The notes: generated by a model from the letters alone, not told the origin. Numbered from the stretch's first letter, positions 50,452 to 59,927 are shown. The stretch is 64,000 bases of DNA from Bacteroidetes bacterium GWF2_38_335 (GCA_001769535.1 MEOH01000026.1:310001-374000), one strand, 5' to 3'. Numbers and translations are program-made.

Positions 50452-51453
50452 ATGAGATGGTATGTAACAATATTCCTTATTCTTACAATATTTATTTTTG
50501 CTAATGGTCAATCAAATAGAAAAGTATTTATTCCGGTTTATGAAAACGGTGATACATGTTATTGGTATAAAATATTTCAAAAGAAAACAAGTGACCTGCA
50601 TCTTCAGAATCTTTTAACATCGACCGATACATTTCATTTCAGATTTCAGGATCATTCGCATGTTGTGGATGTGTTTACCACAGACAATAAAACATATCAC
50701 GCAATGATCACATGTTATACCTACTCTTATATATCTGATGATAAAAAGAAAAAACCAAAAGTTTATTCAGTTCAGGTTGAATCAGACCCTGTTTTGGCAG
50801 AAAAAATTTTTTATTTCGCCAAACAAATTGATACCATTCCTACAGAAGACTTAATTAAAGGATGGAACAATGGCTGTGACGGAGTAACTTATTTATTTGA
50901 ATCTTCAAACCCATCATCATATTACTTTAAAACTTACTGGACGCCAAAGGCACAGGACAGTATTGTTCGGGAGGCAAAAATAATTCAGAATTTCGTTGAC
51001 TCATTATATTCTTGCCTTAAACTTCATGAGAAATTCCAGAGTTTTTTTTCAACTCTTAAACCGGGTTCATACACAAACGGCTCGATGATAATCACAAAAC
51101 CAAGTAAAAAACAAATAAAAAGAAGTATTAAATATGAACCATACAGAGCTTATTTAGAAACAGTTAATGACACTTTAAATAAATACTTAAGCGATACCCT
51201 CACAACATTATTACAGACAAATAAAGCAGATTTTTTCTATCGTACTTATTATCTGAAAATGTCAAGTAAAAACAAGCTGAAAAAAATAAAAACCGATGAG
51301 GATTTTAATGCTATGGACTCCAAAAAAAATTATAAGCAAAACAAAAAAAATATCAGAAAAGCTTTCCGCAGAATAAAAATTGACTTCGTTCACTCTAAAG
51401 TCAGCTATTGGAAAGGAATTGAGTATTTCAGGGAAAATGTAGACGTATTTTGA
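50452..51453 (+). CDS. Hypothetical secreted protein
   Basis: The 333-residue protein has a signal peptide (MRWYVTIFLILTIFIFANGQ) and a mature part rich in Lys, Tyr and Ser. Features: FHFRFQDHSHVVDVFTTDNK near residue 65 and GWNNGCDGVTYLFES near residue 145, then a strongly basic C-terminal third (KKNYKQNKKNIRKAFRRIK). I recognise no family. It follows the CHAT gene by 156 bases on the same strand. Confidence 0.65.
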   Translation: MRWYVTIFLILTIFIFANGQSNRKVFIPVYENGDTCYWYKIFQKKTSDLHLQNLLTSTDTFHFRFQDHSHVVDVFTTDNKTYHAMITCYTYSYISDDKKKKPKVYSVQVESDPVLAEKIFYFAKQIDTIPTEDLIKGWNNGCDGVTYLFESSNPSSYYFKTYWTPKAQDSIVREAKIIQNFVDSLYSCLKLHEKFQSFFSTLKPGSYTNGSMIITKPSKKQIKRSIKYEPYRAYLETVNDTLNKYLSDTLTTLLQTNKADFFYRTYYLKMSSKNKLKKIKTDEDFNAMDSKKNYKQNKKNIRKAFRRIKIDFVHSKVSYWKGIEYFRENVDVF

Positions 51454-51921
51454 TTTGAGTACTGACTAGTGAAAGATTGAATATTAGGGTGGTAATTTTT
51501 TTTTAAATTCATATGAGTTTTTTCATCCATTTCCGCCGGAATGGTTTTTTTTGTTCTAATGTGCTTGTGGCCGGCGGGCCCCTAGGCAATTGCCTGGGGC
51601 TACCATAATATAAGCCCTCCAGGCTTATTAGCCCTCCGACTTGACCGTGTGTCGCTGGAACTTTAGCGGAGGCACAAAGCCGGGTCTGAATTGAGCCGGC
51701 CTTACAGGCCTGGATTTAGAAGGATATAACATCCTCAATATTAAGAACTTTCCATTTTACAAACTTCCAACTCCGAACTTCCAACTTCCAACTTCCTACA
51801 AAAACCACCTTTTTAATTACACTTATTGGAAAAACATATACTGTTGTTGTTTTGCCATAACTTTCGCTTTTTCAGGGTTGTAATTTTACTCCTGTTAAAC
51901 AATACAACGGAGGACCTGAAA
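51454..51921. repeat. Intergenic repeat cluster (REP-like hairpins and tandem repeats)
   Basis: This 468-base region has no gene before the VIT-VWA start. It holds AGGCAATTGCCT flanked by CCCC/GGGG (51579-51600), ATAAGCC-CTCCA-GGCTTAT (51610-51628) and GGCCT-TAC-AGGCC (51698-51710). The last lies in GAATTGAGCCGGCCTTACAG, closely related to GAATTGAACTGGCCTTCCAG at 63208-63227. From 51761 to 51796 the word AACTTCC repeats in tandem. Base composition is much richer in G+C than the neighbours. These are REP-like elements of a family different from the one at 6.6-7.6 kb. Confidence 0.75.
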
Positions 51922-54165
51922 ATGAAAAACCTGAAAAAAAATCAACTGATGAATGAAAACCACACAAGAATCCTGTTCCTGATTGCATTATTTTCATTCA
52001 CTTTTTTATTTTCTTTTTCGCAAAGCGAATCAGAAGACAAAACTTTATCGCCATACTTTTATGTAGTGAGCAATGACCCCGAAACCGATGACCTGCCTTT
52101 GAAGAGCACTTCGGCCGAGGTAAATATCGTGGGTGTGATTGCCGATGTTTCCATTAAACAAGTGTATAAAAACGAAGGTAAAAGCACCATCGAAGCCATT
52201 TACACCTTCCCTGCCTCATCAAAGGCTGCCGTTTATTCCATGGAAATGAAAATCGGCTCAAGAAAAATTGTAGCACAGATCAAAGAAAAGGAAAAAGCCC
52301 GTGCCGAATACGAAGAGGCTAAAAACTCGGGACAATCAGCTTCACTGCTCGAACAACAAAGGCCAAATGTTTTTCAGATGAACGTGGCCAATATCCGTCC
52401 GGGCGAAACCATCGAAGTGTCCATGAAATACACCGAAATGCTTGTTCCCGAAGCAGGAACCTATTCATTCGTTTATCCGACTGTTGTTGGTCCGCGCTAC
52501 ACAGCCGGAGCAGCAGCCGAAGATACTTACCTCAATACGCCTTACCAGAAAGAGGGAGAAACACCTTTCAGCAGCTTTGATCTTAATGTTTATCTGGCAG
52601 CCGGAATGCCCATTGACAACATTTCATGCACCACACACAAAACAAATATTACCTATCCGCAATCAGATATGGCTGAGATAAAACTTGACCAGTCTGAAAA
52701 AAACGGCGGCAACAGGGATTTTATCCTCGAATACAGTCTGGGTGGCGATAAAATCCAGTCAGGCCTGCTCCTATACGAACACGGTGATGAAAACTTTTTT
52801 ATGATGATGGTGGAACCGCCAAAAAAGGTTCTTAACGAAGATATTCCTCCACGCGAATACATTTTCATAGTAGATGTTTCTGGCTCAATGACCGGCTTTC
52901 CGCTTACCGTATCAAAAAAACTGATGCGCAACCTGGTAACAAACCTGCGCTCAACAGATAAGTTCAATGTAATGGTTTTTGCAGGATCATCGGGATTTCT
53001 CAGCGAAACCTCGCTCAATGCTACTTCAGCAAACATTGAACAAGCCATTTCATACATCGAAAACCAAAAAGGTGGCGGCGGCACCAATCTGTTGCCGGCA
53101 TTGGAAAAAGCACTTACTTTTCCAAGAGGAACAGAATCCCTGTCTCGTTCATTCGTGATCATCACCGATGGATATGTGGATGTTGAGAAAAAAGCTTTCG
53201 ACCTCATCAGAAACAACTGCGACAACGCAAATACCTTTATTTTTGGCATCGGTTCAAGTGTCAACCGCTATATCATTGAGGGAATTGCGCACGTTGGCAT
53301 GAGTGAACCGTTTGTTGTGACAAATAGTGAAAACTGCGATAATATTGCTGAAAAATTCAGAAAATATATAAACAGTCCGGTCCTCACCCAAATAAAAAGA
53401 ACCATCACCGGAATAGATGCCTACGATATGGAACCAACAACCATTCCGGATGTTATGGCCGAACGCCCTGTAATTATTTACGGCAAATACCGAAATAATG
53501 CCGATGGCTCAATCACGCTCAAAGGCCATGCAGGAAAAGAAAAATTCAAAAAAACCATTAAATTTTCCGAAGCAAAACCAGACAAAAGAAATTCAGCCAT
53601 CAGGTATTTATGGGCCAGGGAACGAATTAAAATGCTGGATGATTACAACAATGCAAATTACGATGAAACTACTGTTAAGGAAGTAACCGGACTGGGATTA
53701 AAATACAATCTGATGACTGCCTACACATCATTTGTGGCTATTGACGAACAAAAGGTAACCGTAAACGGAAACACAAAAACAGTAAAACAGGCATTACCCA
53801 TGCCTCAGGGCGTTTCAAATTACGCAATCGGTTTTGAAATGGAACTTGACGAAGCAGAAATGGGATTTTCTTTATACAGTGACATCGAAATTATCACAGC
53901 CATTGATGAAAAAATCAAAAATAAAGTTATCGAAGCAATTGAAAAAGAATTTATTGCAGACATCAACAGTTGCTTCAACAATGATAATTCCCTGCTTGAA
54001 AAAATTGAAATTACAGTTGATGAAAAAGGAAACATCACCGGTGTGTCAATAATCGGTCCGTTCATCAGTATTCCCATTGCCCTGTGTCTGAAAGACAAGA
54101 TCAGCAAATGGGATTTCAGTGAATATCAGGCAGGATGTGTATGGACAATACAGATAAAATTTTAA
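51922..54165 (+). CDS. VIT-VWA domain envelope protein
   Basis: The 747-residue protein starts at ATG 51922, eight bases behind a good Shine-Dalgarno GGAGG; a leader with hydrophobic segment ILFLIALFSFTFLFSFSQS follows (a second start is ATG 51949). The VIT domain covers about residues 45-180 (VNIVGVIADVSIKQVYKNEGKSTIEAIYTFP, then KEKEKARAEYEEAKNSGQSASLLEQQRPNVF, MNVANIRPGETIEVSMKY). The VWA domain has the MIDAS motif FIVDVSGSMTG. These are the same domains as in inter-alpha-trypsin inhibitor heavy chains; bacterial ones occur on the surface, often near proteases. It is followed 3 bases later by the His/Cys lipoprotein gene. Confidence 0.9.
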   Translation: MKNLKKNQLMNENHTRILFLIALFSFTFLFSFSQSESEDKTLSPYFYVVSNDPETDDLPLKSTSAEVNIVGVIADVSIKQVYKNEGKSTIEAIYTFPASSKAAVYSMEMKIGSRKIVAQIKEKEKARAEYEEAKNSGQSASLLEQQRPNVFQMNVANIRPGETIEVSMKYTEMLVPEAGTYSFVYPTVVGPRYTAGAAAEDTYLNTPYQKEGETPFSSFDLNVYLAAGMPIDNISCTTHKTNITYPQSDMAEIKLDQSEKNGGNRDFILEYSLGGDKIQSGLLLYEHGDENFFMMMVEPPKKVLNEDIPPREYIFIVDVSGSMTGFPLTVSKKLMRNLVTNLRSTDKFNVMVFAGSSGFLSETSLNATSANIEQAISYIENQKGGGGTNLLPALEKALTFPRGTESLSRSFVIITDGYVDVEKKAFDLIRNNCDNANTFIFGIGSSVNRYIIEGIAHVGMSEPFVVTNSENCDNIAEKFRKYINSPVLTQIKRTITGIDAYDMEPTTIPDVMAERPVIIYGKYRNNADGSITLKGHAGKEKFKKTIKFSEAKPDKRNSAIRYLWARERIKMLDDYNNANYDETTVKEVTGLGLKYNLMTAYTSFVAIDEQKVTVNGNTKTVKQALPMPQGVSNYAIGFEMELDEAEMGFSLYSDIEIITAIDEKIKNKVIEAIEKEFIADINSCFNNDNSLLEKIEITVDEKGNITGVSIIGPFISIPIALCLKDKISKWDFSEYQAGCVWTIQIKF

Positions 54166-54168
54166 GTC

Positions 54169-55311
54169 ATGAGAAAGTCTTTAATTCGCACAGGGGGTTT
54201 TTCATTGATCATTATTGTCATGGTACTGGCAACAGTATCATGCAATAATGATGCAGGAAGAGCAGTGAGACCGGTTGTTATCAGATTTAATACTGATTCC
54301 GTAAAATTGGCAGAAGAACCCAGAAAAAGCATCACTTTCATTTTGGGTGAAGATGAAGATCCATCTAATCCATATTACCGTGAAGCAGCAGATTTTTATC
54401 AGTTTAACACAGAGCACAAAACCGATTTTGTAGTAACAAAATGCAGGTCATTGCTTGAAGTCCGGAATTACCTTGAAAACAATGCGCCGGATAATGATCT
54501 TCCCTGGGGACAGATAAACCTTGTATCACATGGAAATCAATGGCTCGGACTGAGTGTGAATGTTACACCAGAATCAAAAAGAGCAACCCAGGAGCGGATA
54601 AAAGAACACATCGAAAATGGCAGTCTGAAAGCACTCCCCGATGATATAGCCGACAGCAAAACCGAAATTGTCATCCACAGTTGTGGTGTCGGGAATAACC
54701 CCCGTCTGGTTGACATCATCAGCAAAGCATTTGGCGGCGAGCATAACCGTCCGATGGCAAAAGCCTCCACCCTGTTTGAGTACTATGAATCGAAAAGAGA
54801 TGGAGATAAGCTGATTGAAAGCAAGCGTTATTTTGCCAATGCATGGCATGTGAATTACAAGAAAGGGTACAAACCTGAGAAAAAAGTTCTGGAAAATATG
54901 CTTAGAATAAAATACCCGAATGAAAAAATTAACTGGACCGAAGCCATTGAGCGCGAGCAGCCAAGGTTTTCGGGCGACACCTATTTCTACACCTTTGAAA
55001 TACAGGTGAAATGGGTAATAAACCTGAGCGAGACCGATTCCATTCCCGATCTCAGTGATCAAACGGCCATGTTAGCCTGGGTAAAGACGCAAAAGGAGAT
55101 AACAGAATCGTTGAAGGAAACAGATATTCCGGCTGGTGAATTCAACTGGTGGATCAGAAAAGTTTATACCGACAATCCTGATGGAACAAAAACTCCGGCG
55201 TTGTGGGTAAAGGGATTCAGCGAGTTTTTGTGTGTGATTAAACCGGTAATAAATGATCAGAATAAAGAAAATAATGATTCTGAATGTTATTTTGTTTCGG
55301 TTGAGAGGTAA
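54169..55311 (+). CDS. Lipoprotein with possible clan-CD (caspase-like) His/Cys dyad
   Basis: The 380-residue protein has a lipoprotein signal ending ATVSC (Cys25). Two conserved-looking motifs stand at beta-strand ends: QINLVSHGNQWLGL (His121) and EIVIHSCGVGNN (Cys172). A His-Gly after a hydrophobic strand and a Cys-Gly after the next hydrophobic strand is the dyad of clan CD peptidases (caspase, gingipain, CHAT, C-terminal DUF4347). The spacing of 51 residues fits. The C-terminal half (WKVNYKKG, DTYFYTFEIQVKWVINL and so on) is unknown. It lies 3 bases after the VIT-VWA gene, so both are surely one operon; the VIT-VWA protein may be a substrate or carrier. Family membership is inference. Confidence 0.55.
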   Translation: MRKSLIRTGGFSLIIIVMVLATVSCNNDAGRAVRPVVIRFNTDSVKLAEEPRKSITFILGEDEDPSNPYYREAADFYQFNTEHKTDFVVTKCRSLLEVRNYLENNAPDNDLPWGQINLVSHGNQWLGLSVNVTPESKRATQERIKEHIENGSLKALPDDIADSKTEIVIHSCGVGNNPRLVDIISKAFGGEHNRPMAKASTLFEYYESKRDGDKLIESKRYFANAWHVNYKKGYKPEKKVLENMLRIKYPNEKINWTEAIEREQPRFSGDTYFYTFEIQVKWVINLSETDSIPDLSDQTAMLAWVKTQKEITESLKETDIPAGEFNWWIRKVYTDNPDGTKTPALWVKGFSEFLCVIKPVINDQNKENNDSECYFVSVER

Positions 55312-55350
55312 AATACACACAGAATTTAATAATCAAGGTCTATTCATTAG

Positions 55351-55407
55351 AAACGTTTTATCCAACCAACATTTTTTATTGATTTTTGTTGGTTGGATAA
55401 AACGTTT
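55351..55407. repeat. Perfect 21-bp inverted repeat between convergent genes
   Basis: Arms 55351-55371 and 55387-55407 are perfect reverse complements over 21 bases, beginning AAACGTTTTATCCAACCA; the 15-base loop is almost all T. The block lies between the His/Cys lipoprotein gene and the convergent minus-strand gene at 55547, in otherwise unique AT-rich DNA. It has T runs on the plus side, so it could work as a terminator for the VIT-VWA operon; the stem is far longer than needed. Confidence 0.85.
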
Positions 55408-55546
55408 TTACAAACTGCAAAAATATATGATTCATGTATTGTATGAGTAATGAATCTCCTTGCAGCAATCTGATGGAGAACCGAGTCTGAAGATAAATAT
55501 AAAAACTAATACAAGCCCGCCAAAATCTTGTCTGCTTATAAGCGGA

Positions 55547-56293
55547 TTAAAACAACCTCTTTCTGATTTTTCCGGTAAATTCAATAAATTCTTCTTCCCT
55601 GCTTTCATAAAATGAGATATAAACCGGGACATAGAATCCGATTCGGTCTTTAAATTCTTTAGGGCTGAATTTTGTTTTATTATTCTGCCAGAGTTCATTT
55701 AAAGCATCAGTCAGCTCATTTCTGTAATTTTCTTCAAGAAAAACTGCTATATCCAATTCCTCACCAAGCCAGAGGGTGTATCCCTGAAACACTTCAAGGT
55801 AATGAGGATGCAACAGGGTAAATTCCAGATAATCTTTAATTTGGGTTTGGGAAATTTCTTCTGAATTGAATAAAAGAGAATAAAAAAGATGTGTAAGCAG
55901 AATTGTTTCAGGAGAATCAACAGACAATAGTTTTTGCAAATACTGGTCGCAAATTTTAGCATCCTCTGCTTTCAATGGAATTTTCTCATGCAATTCCCAA
56001 AGCATTTCCGGCTTATCAAGGTATTTTTCAATATGGATTAACTGAACTTTATGCGATTGCAATTCTTCAATTTCCTCTCTGATATGAGCAGTGGGCGAAG
56101 GCAAAAAAACAGATTTTACCAGATGGAAAGTCTTGCAAGCATGACAATAAGCCACGCAGCCATGACTGACCCAATCAATCCAGGGAAGAAGCTCCCCGCC
56201 ACATTCACCGCAAACGGGTTCGGTCCACTTAACCCGGGGATCTTTTTGGATGTTAAAACCTTTGTATATGCCCCAGGTTTTTAGAGTAGTCAT
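55547..56293 (-). CDS. Hypothetical zinc-ribbon protein
   Basis: The 248-residue cytoplasmic protein has an N-terminal zinc-ribbon-like cysteine set: Cys28-GE-Cys31 in PVCGECGGELL and Cys50-HA-Cys53 in AYCHACKTFH, with an extra Cys46. The remainder is helical (REEIEELQSHKVQLIHIEKYL, then FKDRIGFYVPVYISFYESREEEF). I do not recognise the family; a nucleic-acid or protein-binding role is possible. It lies 9 bases behind the small lipoprotein 56303-56647. Confidence 0.65.
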   Translation of the reverse strand: MTTLKTWGIYKGFNIQKDPRVKWTEPVCGECGGELLPWIDWVSHGCVAYCHACKTFHLVKSVFLPSPTAHIREEIEELQSHKVQLIHIEKYLDKPEMLWELHEKIPLKAEDAKICDQYLQKLLSVDSPETILLTHLFYSLLFNSEEISQTQIKDYLEFTLLHPHYLEVFQGYTLWLGEELDIAVFLEENYRNELTDALNELWQNNKTKFSPKEFKDRIGFYVPVYISFYESREEEFIEFTGKIRKRLF

Positions 56294-56302
56294 TTTCTTT
56301 TG

Positions 56303-56647
56303 TTAAAATTCAACTTCCTTAATATTATCCTTGCAATCAGTTTCTTTGAGTAACCCGGCCACTCCGGATACACTCAACCCAAGCAGATCTGAAATAGCTT
56401 TATCTGCATTAAAATTTACTTCCTGATAATAAGCAGCAGCGCAATCACAAAGTTGTTCTTCTGAAATATTCTTAGACGCTGAAAAATCCAGATAACCTTC
56501 ATCAACCATTTTAAGTTTATACATAAACATAAAAGATAAGCACTTCTGATTAAATTTTTCCTTATCGTTTGAATTCCATGAACCTGAGCATGAGACAAAA
56601 ATTGTTGTAATAATAACAACCAAAATTGAAAATAAATTTAGTTTCAT
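56303..56647 (-). CDS. Small cysteine-containing lipoprotein
   Basis: The 114-residue protein has a lipoprotein signal (MKLNLFSILVVIITTIFVSC) and a helical body with cysteines in KCLSF, LCDCAAAYY and TDCKD. The CDC word also occurs in the small lipoprotein at 27709, though the rest differs. Unknown function. It lies 9 bases ahead of the zinc-ribbon gene on the same strand, so they are likely one transcript. Confidence 0.7.
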   Translation of the reverse strand: MKLNLFSILVVIITTIFVSCSGSWNSNDKEKFNQKCLSFMFMYKLKMVDEGYLDFSASKNISEEQLCDCAAAYYQEVNFNADKAISDLLGLSVSGVAGLLKETDCKDNIKEVEF

Positions 56648-56812
56648 AATTCAAATAATTTGATTTCTACTTATAAAGATAGATAAAAAAAACTTTTAGA
56701 GGTTGTTTAAAATATTTTAATATTAAAAATTAGAACACTGATGCAACTGATCCGCCGGGAGTCGGACAAGTTTGATGGAATATTTGTATATACCCCGGAA
56801 TTTGATCACAAA

Positions 56813-58189
56813 TTAATCACTTTCATTATAATTTGCCGCTTTTTCATCATCAAACTCCCGCTCCCATTTCGCAACGACAATTGTAGCCAGACAGTTTCCG
56901 ATCACATTGACAGATGTGCGGGCCATGTCCATCAGCTCGTCAATTCCTAAAATGATAAAAACGGGCCAGGTGGGCAATCCGAAATTGGCGCAGGTTCCGA
57001 GGAGTATGACCAGCGACGCGCGGGGCACTCCGGCCACTCCTTTGCTCGTAAGCATCAGGGTAAATACGATGAGCAGTTGCTCAGACAGCGAAAGATGAAT
57101 TCCTGAAATCTGTGCAGTAAAAATGGTTGCCAGCGACAAGTAGAGTGTTGTACCGTCAAGATTGAAGCTATAACCCGTTGGCATTACAAAAGCCACTATT
57201 TTGCGGGGCACACCGAATTTTTCCATATTTTCCATGGCTTTTGGAAGTGCTGCTTCGGATGATGTGGTTGCAAAAGCAAGTGAAACCGGCTTGGCCATGG
57301 CCTGAATGAATTTTTTTATAGGAACTTTGAGGAACAAGGCAATGGGCAGCAATACAAACATAAGAAATACGATGAGCGCCAGGTATAAAGTCCCGAGCAA
57401 CTGGAACAGGTTAATCAGTATCCCCGCCCCCATATGTCCGATCGTGTATGCCAGCGCAGCAAAAACCGCAACCGGAGCAAAATACATCACAATATTGGTG
57501 AATTTAAACATGGTTTCGGATAAAGCTTCTGAAAATCTAACCATGGGCTGTTTGAACTTGTCTTTGAGCATGGCAACGGCAATACCAAAGAGAATGCTGA
57601 AAATGACTATCTGAAGGATGTTGCCTTCAAAAATTGACTTGGCGATGTTTTCCGGGAAAATATGAAGTATCAAATCCTCGGTGGTTTGTTTATCAACTTT
57701 TTGCAGTTCGCCGGTATCAATAACATCCGGAATTACCACTCCGGTCCCTGCCTGCGAAAGATTAATGGCTGCCAGTCCGATAAACAAAGCAATGGTAGAA
57801 ACGATCTCGAAATATAAAATGGACTTCCATCCCATTCGTCCGACCTGCTTGAGGTTCGAATGTCCGGCAATCCCGAAAACCAAAGTTGCAAAAAGCAGTG
57901 GTGCTATGATGGTTTTGACCAGGTTCAAAAAGATTTTGCTGACCACGCGCATATGTATGGCTATCTCGGAAAAGTCATGACCAAAGATGCCACCGGCGAC
58001 CATTGAGACCAGAATCCATGTGGTGAGGGATTTTTTCAGGATGGCGTAGAATATCAGCGATGCGACCAAAAGCCATCTTGAAGCAAACAAAACGGACTCT
58101 GGAATATCAGTAAAATAACCGTCAAGAGCATGCAGGATGCAAACGATTGTTGTGATGATCAGGAGGAGTATGCCGGATTTTTTTTTCAT
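56813..58189 (-). CDS. Dicarboxylate/amino acid:cation symporter (DAACS)
   Basis: The 458-residue membrane protein has eight or more hydrophobic helices and the motifs of the DAACS/GltP-DctA family: TTSSEAALPKAMENM (HP1), GYSFNLDGTTLYLSLATIF (TM7, NLDGT in place of NMDGT), SKGVAGVPRASLVIL (HP2) and ELMDMARTSVNVIGNCLATIVVAKWE (TM8). It imports C4-dicarboxylates, glutamate, aspartate or neutral amino acids together with Na+ or H+; the exact substrate cannot be read. The last residues are acidic. The gene is monocistronic. Confidence 0.93.
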   Translation of the reverse strand: MKKKSGILLLIITTIVCILHALDGYFTDIPESVLFASRWLLVASLIFYAILKKSLTTWILVSMVAGGIFGHDFSEIAIHMRVVSKIFLNLVKTIIAPLLFATLVFGIAGHSNLKQVGRMGWKSILYFEIVSTIALFIGLAAINLSQAGTGVVIPDVIDTGELQKVDKQTTEDLILHIFPENIAKSIFEGNILQIVIFSILFGIAVAMLKDKFKQPMVRFSEALSETMFKFTNIVMYFAPVAVFAALAYTIGHMGAGILINLFQLLGTLYLALIVFLMFVLLPIALFLKVPIKKFIQAMAKPVSLAFATTSSEAALPKAMENMEKFGVPRKIVAFVMPTGYSFNLDGTTLYLSLATIFTAQISGIHLSLSEQLLIVFTLMLTSKGVAGVPRASLVILLGTCANFGLPTWPVFIILGIDELMDMARTSVNVIGNCLATIVVAKWEREFDDEKAANYNESD

Positions 58190-58546
58190 TTAGTCAATGT
58201 TAAAACCGGCAGCTAATATATAAATATTAAAGATTTAAAGGGATTAAACAGGCAAATATTTTAAATAAGCCGCAACTGTCTGGAACGGATGATTTAAAAT
58301 ACAACCATTTAAAAAACGGGAATAATGAACAAGGAACACCGAGTTATGATTTGAGAAGTTTTAAAATTCATAAATCTAAAATCGGTGTTCCTTGTTTATA
58401 AATCAATATTCTTTGATAACCAAATCATAATCAAGTATTCACCTTAATAGATTGTGATCATTATATTTCAATATTGAACCTCTTCCATTGGTTCAACAAT
58501 TTCTTATTCTGATAATTCAATTATGAAAATTAATAATTTTCACACA
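58190..58546. other. Intergenic region with inverted repeat
   Basis: This 357-base gap holds no gene. Arms AACAAGGAACACCGA (58328-58342) and TCGGTGTTCCTTGTT (58382-58396) are perfect reverse complements around a 39-base loop. The right arm is identical to 9112-9126 upstream of dnaE, so a dispersed repeat family is at hand. The rest is AT-rich without features. Confidence 0.75.
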
Positions 58547-59116
58547 TTATTTTACCAGATTCCCAATCCCAATTTTCAACCCCACCCCGCACATTGGTCT
58601 TTTAAAATTAAGATTTCCGTATAAAGTCCCGGTGATACCCAAAACCATTACCGGCTTAAGGGTAATATCAATCTCCACCGGAATGGATGGTGAAACAAAT
58701 GTTTTTCTTTCATAGTGTTTTGGGTCTTCAAAAAAACCGGGAAAAGGATCAACATAAAGCAGTTTGCCCCTGATTATCCCGTAAACAATTCCCAATCCCG
58801 CACAAAAATAAACTTGTGCAAACTTGCCCGAAAAACCTTTTCCTGCCATAAATTCAACGTTATAGGTTCTTTCATGAGGCAAAGGGCCAAATAAATCAAA
58901 CTTAAGAGTCTGAAAATATTTTATTTTATAAAGCGTTGAATCCAAAACAATATTTACATCAGCATTCCATTCAATACCACCTGTACTGTAAACAGAACAA
59001 TAATTTCCTGCGCCAAAGTTTAACCAGTATTTGTCTTTTTTGAAATCAAATTTTTGGCTAAGGCAGGTTGTCTGAAAAAGAACTAAAAACAAAAAAAAAG
59101 GTAAAATATTTTTCAT
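58547..59116 (-). CDS. Hypothetical outer-membrane barrel protein
   Basis: The 189-residue protein has a signal peptide (MKNILPFFLFLVLFQTTCLSQ) followed by beta-strand rich sequence (FDFKKDKYWLNFGAGNYCSVYS, then FAQVYFCAGLGIVYGIIRG, VEIDITLKPVMVLGITGTLYGNL, CGVGLKIGIGNLVK). No family is recognised; comparable small barrels abound in Bacteroidetes. A minus-strand TATTTTTG (59139-59146) 23 bases upstream may be its -7 element. Confidence 0.65.
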   Translation of the reverse strand: MKNILPFFLFLVLFQTTCLSQKFDFKKDKYWLNFGAGNYCSVYSTGGIEWNADVNIVLDSTLYKIKYFQTLKFDLFGPLPHERTYNVEFMAGKGFSGKFAQVYFCAGLGIVYGIIRGKLLYVDPFPGFFEDPKHYERKTFVSPSIPVEIDITLKPVMVLGITGTLYGNLNFKRPMCGVGLKIGIGNLVK

Positions 59117-59162
59117 GTATTTTTAGGTTATTTAATATCAAAAATACAACTTTTTTTAATTA

Positions 59163-59927
59163 TCATCCACCCCAGCAACCGCCGCTTTCTTCAAGGAGAC
59201 TAATAATCTTGTAAATTATAAAACCAACTAAAAATAAAACTAAAAGCAATCTTACAAGTGCCTGTATAAAAGTAAATCCGATCAAAATCATTAATGCGAA
59301 GTATATAAGTATTATCAATGAAATAAGTATTGAATACAAAAGAGTACTAAGTATTGAAGATTCATTTTCATAAAAAAACCCGCTGTATAAAGCAGAACCT
59401 ATAACAGCAGTAACCAGAAAATAAATAAGAGTCATAGTAAAACTCCATGATAAAATACCAAGAAGCATGTATAAAATCAGCAATAAAACATCAAAAAGTA
59501 TAAGCATTTCTTGATTTTCTTTTTCATAATCGTCTTCATAACTACCTGAATATTTCATTAATCCACCACATTTAATATTCATGAGGTTTTTGATAACCGG
59601 AGCAGATTTAATGTTTTTTTCAACATCAATTTTTTTAATGCTTTTTATTTCATTTACAGCCGATTCCATTCCACATTCCTCTTCTACCTTTTCAATATTT
59701 TCTGTAATATTGGAATTATCTGCTGTCTGAATTGTGTCAATTGATTCCTGTATTTCAGGTTTCGGTTCTGTTTCGGTATTTTTAATTTTCTGTTGTTTTC
59801 CGTTTACCAATTCCACATTAAACCCCGAAGAATACCGCCTCTTCTGAATCGAAAACTGCGTAGAGCAGGAAGTCAGTAACAGGATCATTCCTATTAGTAT
59901 TGCTGTGTATTTTGCTGTTGTTTTCAT
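59163..59927 (-). CDS. Lipoprotein-leader membrane protein, copy 1
   Basis: The 254-residue protein begins MKTTAKYTAILIGMILLLTSC, a lipoprotein signal, then TQFSIQKRRYSSGFNVELVN. A variable polar stretch (residues 40-140) and at least four hydrophobic helices follow (LLLILYMLLGILSWSFTMTLIYFLV and so on), ending in GGCWGG. The first 35 residues are almost the same as in the neighbouring gene 60009-60788, the rest is not. The IQKRRY..GFNV segment resembles the QKRKYxxGxxV motif I have seen in other Bacteroidetes lipoproteins. Lipid anchoring combined with several membrane helices would be unusual; helices may insert in the inner membrane. Confidence 0.7.
   Translation of the reverse strand: MKTTAKYTAILIGMILLLTSCSTQFSIQKRRYSSGFNVELVNGKQQKIKNTETEPKPEIQESIDTIQTADNSNITENIEKVEEECGMESAVNEIKSIKKIDVEKNIKSAPVIKNLMNIKCGGLMKYSGSYEDDYEKENQEMLILFDVLLLILYMLLGILSWSFTMTLIYFLVTAVIGSALYSGFFYENESSILSTLLYSILISLIILIYFALMILIGFTFIQALVRLLLVLFLVGFIIYKIISLLEESGGCWGG

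Noticed and set aside
56900-57980. Several long frames on the plus strand opposite the symporter gene
   Set aside because: They follow the codon periodicity of the symporter on the other strand; the symporter motifs show which strand codes.
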